From Mesostigma viride (lineage: Eukaryota; Streptophyta; Mesostigmatophyceae; Mesostigmatales; Mesostigmataceae): a stretch of 62,000 nt of DNA. Positions 46,301 through 62,000 of this stretch are shown here, piece after piece; the first letter of the stretch is position 1, and each line of letters starts with the position of its first letter. The stretch is from assembly GCA_009746045.1 (NCBI GenBank), contig RPFO01000976.1, positions 1-62,000 of the forward strand, in the 5' to 3' direction. The translations under genes were made by a program, and so were the position numbers. The notes beneath the pieces were generated by a model. It was not told the origin of the DNA. It did not search any database and was given only the letters and a program-made list of their open reading frames with translations.

Positions 46301-47393
46301 ACCGGACGAAGAGTCTGTCTTCCATTGTCGTATCCGTGGGGTGCGTCCTCTTCATTCTCCTTGGGAATGTCATTGCCACGTTATCCGTGTTGCTTTCTTC
46401 TGGAACAGGCTGGGCAGGGAAAGCCCATGATTGCTCATGGATGATTTCTCATGCACCGATTTTGGGTGTCGTTGACTGCTGTGCTTCCTGACGTTGATGG
46501 TGGTTTTGCGTGTGATAAGCTGCCTTGCTTTGCACGTGGGTTTTCACTGGGCTATATGGGTGAAGGTGAGCAACTAGGGGTGTGTCATGCTGTGCTATAT
46601 TGCTTCCATCCAGCATATCCAAAGTTAGACTTGCTCTAATGGCTGTGCAATATTTGTGTTGTGCAGATTTTTACTGGGCTGAAGCCAAATTCACGCATGG
46701 GTAGACAGTTTGCTGCACGTGAATTTTTACTGGGCTGTACGTGCAGGTGGGCAACCATGTGTTGTGCCATATTTTTCTACATGGATTCATCATACTTGCT
46801 GTCAAACGTAGGCCCCATTGGCTTGCACACTGAATTTTGCTTTGCTGACTGTGTAATTTTGATGTCTCATTCTGCAGGCGTGCCCGCTACCTGATCAACC
46901 AGGTGTGCTTTGCATTGTGCCAGCGGGGCCATGTTTGTTTCCTTTGCACGTGTAGACAGGCAGGCTGGCAGGGGACATGGGGCACGAGGCTTGGGGTTTG
47001 GGGTATGTGGCATGGGTCAGGCAGCCAGCCAGCCAGCCAGCCCGCCAGCCAGCCAGCCAGCAAGGCAGCCACATGCACGAGATGTGATTATTGGCAAGCC
47101 AGCCAGCGGGGGCACCACAGAGGAGGGTATGGGGACAGGGGGAAGGGGGGAGGGGGCGGGGGGCAGGGTCCAGGCGGCAGGGGGCAGGGGGAGCCTTTCT
47201 GAAGCTATGATTCACAGGTCATGGGGACTGGGGCATGGGGCAGGCCCTCAGCCACCTGCACGTGATGTGGTCAGAGGCAAGACACAAGCAAGGGCACAGT
47301 GGGCAGGTGGGACGGGGCAGGGGACCTGGGGCACGAGCCATGAAACTTGGTGACATGGGGCACGAGGCTTGGGGCGTGGGGTATGTGGCATGG

Positions 47394-47550
<157 letters not shown>

Positions 47551-47916
47551 GCAGCCACATGCACGAGATGTGATTATTGGCAAGCCAGCCAGCGGGGGCA
47601 CCACAGGGAGGAGGGCATGGGGACAGGGGGAAGGGGGGAGGGGCGGGGGGCAGGGTCCAGGCGGCAGGGGGCAGGGGGAGCCTTTCTGAAGCTTTGAGTC
47701 ACAGGTCGTGGGGACTGGGGCATGGGGCAGGCCCTCAGCCACCTGCACGTGATGTGGTCAGAGGCAAGTCACAAGCAGGGGCACAGTGGGCAGGTGGGAC
47801 GGGGCAGGGGACCTGGGGCACGAGCCATGAAACTTTCCTTTGCATGTATAGGCAGGCAGGCTGGCAGGGGACATGGGGCACGAGGCTTGGGCCGTGGGGT
47901 ATGTGGCATGGGTCAA

Positions 47917-48220
<304 letters not shown>

Positions 48221-48587
48221 GCAGCCACATGCACGAGATGTGATTATTGGCAAGCCAGCCAGCGGGGGCACCACAGGGAGGAGGGCATGGGGACAGGGGG
48301 AAGGGGGGAGGGGGCGGGGGGCAGGGTCCAGGCGGCAGGGGGCAGGGGGAGCCTTTCTGAAGCTTTGAGTCACAGGTCGTGGGGACTGGGGCATGGGGCA
48401 GGCCCTCAGCCACCTGCACGTGATGTGGTCAGAGGCAAGTCACAAGCAGGGGCACAGTGGGCAGGTGGGACGGGGCAGGGGACCTGGGGCACGAGCCATG
48501 AAACTTTCCTTTGCATGTATAGGCAGGCAGGCTGGCAGGGGACATGGGGCACGAGGCTTGGGCCGTGGGGTATGTGGCATGGGTCAA

Positions 48588-48900
<313 letters not shown>

Positions 48901-50067
48901 AAGGCAGCCACATGCACGAGATGTGATTATTGGCAAGCCAGCCAGCGGGGGCACCACAGGGAGGGGACAGGGGGAAGGGGGGGGGGCGGGGGGCAGGGGA
49001 CAGGCGGCAGGGGGCAGGGGGAGCCTTTCTGAAGCTATGAGTCACAGGTCGTGGGGACTGGGGCATGGGGCACGCCCTCAGCCACCTGCACGTGATGTGG
49101 TCAGAGGCAAGTCACAAGCAGGGGCGCAGTGGGCAGGTGGGACGGGGCAGGGTACCTGGGGCACGAGCCATGAAACTTGGGGCATGGGGAGTGGGGCGTT
49201 GGGCAGGAAGGTAGGGGTGGTACACACGCACATGCCCTGCCATGCCCTGCGATCCCGCAAAAGGGCACCGTGGGGTCTTGTGGGTTGTCACATGTTGTTA
49301 TGGGGTGCATATTTGCAGGGACATGAAGATGGGTGACCGCGCCGTAACCGAGACGTGTGTGGTGGCAACATGCCGCCTGGATACCAGCTGGCCTTGCTTC
49401 GTTAGATACATTTATGGCGTGCCCTTGCCGTGGTCACAGTGGTCACAGTGAGGGCCTGTGGTTGCCCCATACTGGTGGTGGTTATAAAGAAGTTAGCGAA
49501 TACAAAACTTTCTTTGTTAAGGTGATTTTGAAGTGGGCATGAGCGATCGTGCACATGCTAACATTTGATGGCCATTCCATGGTGAAGTTGGGAATTGGAT
49601 GGGATTGTTTGATAAAGATGCGGTGGTGTGTCTTAAAATGAGCTGTGCTAATCTCATTATGAAGTGCTCAAGACAACTCATTATAATAAATCAGAGTTGT
49701 CCAGAACAAACATTGTCTGCATCATGCCCCAACTTGAACACTACATGAAGTGTGACACCTATGCTACGTGTGTTGCGGGCTAGCTGTGTCAGCAAACAAT
49801 TTTAGCTTTTAGCCCTCAAATCGTGTCCAACTCGCGCCTAACAATAAGAGCCAGTTGCACCTAGCATGGTAATGTCCACAAACTAACCTAAAACAGTTTA
49901 GTGTCCATACTGGGACCAAAGCACACTCATATAGGGACTTTGGTCTGGCAGGCCCCCAGCGGCTTGGCCGGCCAGGGTGGCATATTGTGACCTGGCCTGG
50001 CCCCAAGGGCATTCCCAAAAGGGTAGGGAAACATGCCACGAACTACACCCAGATGTTGCTGTCCAGT

Positions 50068-50111
50068 GGCTGGGATGAGTAGGTCATCTAGATGACCTAC
50101 TCATCCCAGCC
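50068..50111. repeat. 44-bp perfect palindrome in the tail of unit 9
   Basis: Same palindrome and same flanks (GTCCAGT on the left) as 12961-13004 in unit 1. It marks common descent of the two unit tails. Confidence 0.95.
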
Positions 50112-50240
50112 ATAACTCATAAAAAAGCCTACAATATTTGGAACGAATCCATGCATCGATGCTCCTACACCAATCAGTTTTCTGCACCGCCATAGCCTCG
50201 AATTTGCATGTACGTAATTATTTCGTCCCAGTGGACCTTT

Positions 50241-54454
<4,214 letters not shown>

Positions 54455-56543
54455 AGCGAGATGACTTGCCTGAACGTGTTCAGACGGGGAGTGTGCCAGG
54501 AAACGGCTCGAAGCTGGGAAAAGCAGGGGGCTCCGCCTGCGGACGGGCCGTACGAAGCCGAAATTTTATGGCTCCCGCTGGCCCCCCCGCGTCGGCGCCC
54601 TCGGCCACTGCCCCTTCGCGCTGCGCGCCCCGTGTGGCGCCGGCGTTCCCGAGGACGCACCCCGCGGGTGTACGCGCCAATCGCCCGCTCAGGCGCCAAA
54701 AAGTCCGGGCCCCGAAGGGGCCCCCAACTTGTCAACTACTTAACTACGATCGTGTTGCGCAAGGGAGAAACCCGAACATCCTGACATCGCCGCGGGCGCC
54801 GTACCGTACGGCCTGATCGCAACCCCACGATCGAAGGGCAATCCTGAAATCCTGCGGAGCCGCGAGTTACGTCCCGTAACCGCTGGCCTGAACGTCGTCA
54901 CACCCTCCTAAGATCGAGTCTCACATGTTCTGAACGGAATCTGAATTCAGCAAAATGCGCGAGAAATGCCGGGGGGCATATACGGCTGGGGGGAGTTGTT
55001 TGCCGAATCTAAATCTACAAACATCCTACTTGATTTACTAAGGGTTCAGACTGAACGGGAAATTTTGAGTGTTCAGCCTGAACGAAAATTTAGTTCGAAC
55101 ACTTTTCTGAACGGGTTTTTGGTTCAATTTTCGGTTCGGCCTACTTCCCACGCAATTTCCGTGCCAATTTTTGCGAGTTTACTTAACTGAACGTGTTCAG
55201 ACGGGGAGCATGCCAAAAAAACGGCTAGAAACTGTGAAAAGCAGGGGGCTCAGCCCGCAAAACGGCCGTACGAAACCGAAATTTTCGGGCTCCCGCTGGC
55301 ACCCCCAGCCTCGGACCCTGACAAAAATACGGACTAGAAGTGTTCAGGCTGAACGGGGACAGTTGGACCGGTCGAACCGTACCAAATTTTAGTTCGCATG
55401 CAGGGCGGGGCGAGCGTCGCGTCGAACGCACCAGGCTGGGCAGTGGCAATGGGTAAAGTGAACGTGAATAATAAAAGCGGCATGGTCGGGGCAAAAAATG
55501 TTAATGAAACAAAGCGACGTGATGCGGAAGCAACCATAGTTGTTGCTGGCTGGCGATGGCGGGCGACGTAGCATGTGAAATCGGGATGGGGAATGCGAAT
55601 TCATGGCTTTTATACATCAAAAGTTTGTATTGGAAGAGTACGTAGGAAACTTTCTGAGCTGGCGGGGCGTCAACCCCGTGCTACCTGCGTGGGAGAGGTT
55701 CGTGTCGCTATGGCATTTGCTGTACAATAGCCAGCGACCTGGAAATTGAACGTCGTCATCAGATTGTTTTGTTTCATTGTCGTCATTCTTCAGTTTTACG
55801 TATTTCACGCCTTGTAAAATCAGTTTTGCTGTTCATGGAAGACGTGGGATGGGGCAAACGAATGTCTGGTGTCACCATAGACAATTCGGATTGAGCGCTG
55901 GATTGCTTGGCACGGGACGAACGCTGGCGATGGCGATTTGTGTCAAAGATGTGGTCAATGTATCTGCTTTTATCTAATGTGATTTACGTTTACCGTCATC
56001 TTATGCAATTTCCCTTTTTCCAGACGAATTTTCTTGGTCGCAGCGTGCACATACCGGACCAAGAGTCTGTCTTCCACTGTCGTATCCGTGGGGTGCGTCC
56101 TCTTCATTCTCCTTGGGAATGTCATTGCCACGTTATCCGTGTTGCTTTCTTCTGGAACAGACTGGGCAGGGAAAGCCCATGGTTGCTCATGGATGATTGC
56201 TCATGCACCAATTTTGGGAGTCGTTGACTGCTGTGCTGCACGTGAATTTTTACTGGGCTATACGTGCAGGCGGGCAACCATGTGCTGTGCCATATTTTTC
56301 TACATGGATTCATCATATTTGCTGTCAAACGTAGGCCCCATTGGCTTGCACACTGAATTTCACTTTGCTGGCTGTGTATTTTTGATGTCTCATTGTGCAG
56401 GCGTGCCCGCTACCTGATCAACCAGGTGTGCTTTGCATTGTGCCAGCGGGGCCATGTTTGTTTGCTTTGCTTGTGTAGGCAGGCAGGCTGGCAGGGGACA
56501 TGGGGCACGAGGCTTGGGGCGTGGGGTATGTGGCATGGGTTAG

Positions 56544-56704
<161 letters not shown>

Positions 56705-57086
56705 AAGGCAGCCACATGCACGAGATGTGATTATTGGCAAGCCAGCCAGCGGGGGCACCACAGGGAGGAGGGCATGGGGACAGGGGGAGGGGGGAGGGGG
56801 CGGGGGGCAGGGTCCAGGCGGCAGGGGGCAGGGGGAGCCTTTCTGAAGCTATGAGTCACAGGTCGTGGGGACTGGGGCATGGGGCAGGCCCTTAGCCACC
56901 TGCACGTGATGTGGTCAGAGGCAAGTCACAAGCAGGGGCACAGTGGGCAGGTGGGACAGGGCAGGGGACCTGGGGCACGAGCCATGGGGAGTGGGGCGTT
57001 GGGCAGGCAGGTAGGGGTGGTACATACGCACATGCCCTGCCCTGCCCTGCCCTGGGTTGTCACATGTTGTTATGGGGTGCATATTC

Positions 57087-57252
<166 letters not shown>

Positions 57253-58524
57253 AAGGCAGCCACATGCACGAGATGTGATTATTGGCAAGCCAGCCAGCGG
57301 GGGCACCACAGGGAGGAGGGCAGGGTCCAGGCGGCAGGGGGCAGGGGGAGCCTTTCTGAAGCTATGAGTCACAGGTCGTGGGGACTGGGGCATGGGGCAG
57401 GCCCTCAGCCACCTGCACGTGATGTGGTCAGAGGCAAGTCACAAGCAGGGGCACAGTGGGCAGGTGGGACGGGGCAGGGGACCTGGGGCACGAGCCATGA
57501 AACTTATGGCATGGGGAGTGGGGCGTTGGGCAGGCAGGTAGGGGTGGTACACACGCACATGCCCTGCCATGCCCTGCGATCCCGCAAAAGGGCACCGTGG
57601 GGTCTTGTGGGTTGTCACACGTTGTTATGGGGTGCATATTTGCAGGGACATGAAGATGGGTGACTGCGCCGTAACCGAGACGTGTGTGGTGGCAACATGC
57701 CGCCTGGATACCAGCTGGCCTTGCTTCGTTAGATACATTTATGGCTGCATGTGATGGCGTGCCCTTCCCGTGGTCACAGTGGTCACAGTGAGGGCCTGTG
57801 GTTGCATCATACTGGTGGTGGTTATAAAGAAGTTAGCGAATACAAAACTGTCTTTCTTAAGATGATTTTGAAGTGGGCATGAGCGATCGTGCACATGCTA
57901 ACATTTGATGGCCATTCCATGGTGAAGTTGGGAATTGGATGGGATTGTTTGATAAAGATGCGGTGGTGTGTCTTAAAATGAGCTGTGCTAATCTCATTAT
58001 TATAAATCAGAGTTGGAACAAACATTGTCTGTATCATGCCCCAACTTGAACACTACATGAAGTGTGACACCTATGCTACGTGTGTTGCGGGCTAGCTGTG
58101 TCAGCAAACAATTTTAGCTTTTAGCCCTCAAATCGTGTCCAACTCGCGCCTAACAATAGGAGCCAGTTGCACCTTGCATGGTAATGTCCACAAACTAACC
58201 TAAAACAGTTTAGTGTCCATACTGGGACCAAAGCACACTCATATAGGGACTTTGGTCTGGCAGGCCCCCAGCGGCTTGGCCGGCCAGGGCGTCATATTGT
58301 GACCTGGCCTGGCCCCAAGGGCATTCCCAAAAGGGTAGGGAAACATGCCACGAACTACACCCAGATGTTGCTGGATGACCTACTCGTCCCAGCCATAACT
58401 CATAAAAAATGCCTACAATATTTGGAACGAATCCATGCATCGATGCTCCTACACCAATCAGTTTTCTGCACCGCCATAGCCTCGACTTTGCATGTACGTA
58501 ATTATTTCGTCCCTGTGGACCTTT

Positions 58525-62000
<3,476 letters not shown>

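Overview
The window looks like nuclear DNA of a eukaryote, most likely a GC-rich alga or other protist. Evidence: one long GC-rich reading frame for a ubiquitin-specific-protease-like protein, a spliced gene fragment with GTGAGT donors and short introns, and about 59 kb of satellite DNA. No bacterial operon, rRNA, tRNA, CRISPR array, transposase or reverse transcriptase was recognised. The lineage cannot be named from the sequence alone.

Layout. (1) 1-2354: a GC-rich, apparently intronless gene on the + strand, possibly open at its 5' end. It carries a C-terminal Cys-His-Asp arrangement typical of the USP fold. (2) 2355-2810: a transition zone with a G-run, an AT-rich stretch, one partial satellite monomer in inverted orientation and a second copy of the gene's stop-codon region. 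(3) 2811-6126: a 185-bp tandem satellite of about 18 monomers with a partial six-monomer higher-order period. (4) 6127-7450: a short single-copy island. It holds a minus-strand spliced gene fragment (three exons, signal-peptide-like N-terminus) cut off by the satellite, then two small minisatellites, one made of long G-runs. (5) 7451-62000: a macrosatellite of 12 direct units of 4.07-5.55 kb; the last is cut by the window end.

Each macrosatellite unit has the same order. A GC-rich head with a 17-nt hairpin comes first. A region with several GTTCAG/CTGAAC dyads and a diverged second copy of the head follows. Then comes a conserved stretch with splice-like signals and a 69-codon hydrophobic reading frame. 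Two to four S modules follow, each a (CCAG)n tract plus a G-quadruplex-prone tract. An AT-richer tail ends the unit. Unit length varies mainly with S-module number and CCAG length. Shared CCAG interruptions, shared indels and one 44-bp perfect palindrome show that blocks have been copied over 4.7, 8.3, about 32.4 and about 37.1 kb. The switch points lie repeatedly near the end of the GC-rich head.

The strongest leads for something undescribed are: (a) the 69-codon ORF, uninterrupted in all 12 units with mostly third-position changes, while a neighbouring ORF is broken in half of them; (b) the pairing of CCAG microsatellites with G-quadruplex tracts, possibly inside an intron of a repeated transcript; (c) the head-phased recombination of the array; and (d) the gene/satellite junction at 2334-2810. 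The very long Pro-Ala-Ser-Gln or Leu-Ala-Gly-Trp reading frames are arithmetic products of a 4-bp repeat and are not annotated as genes.
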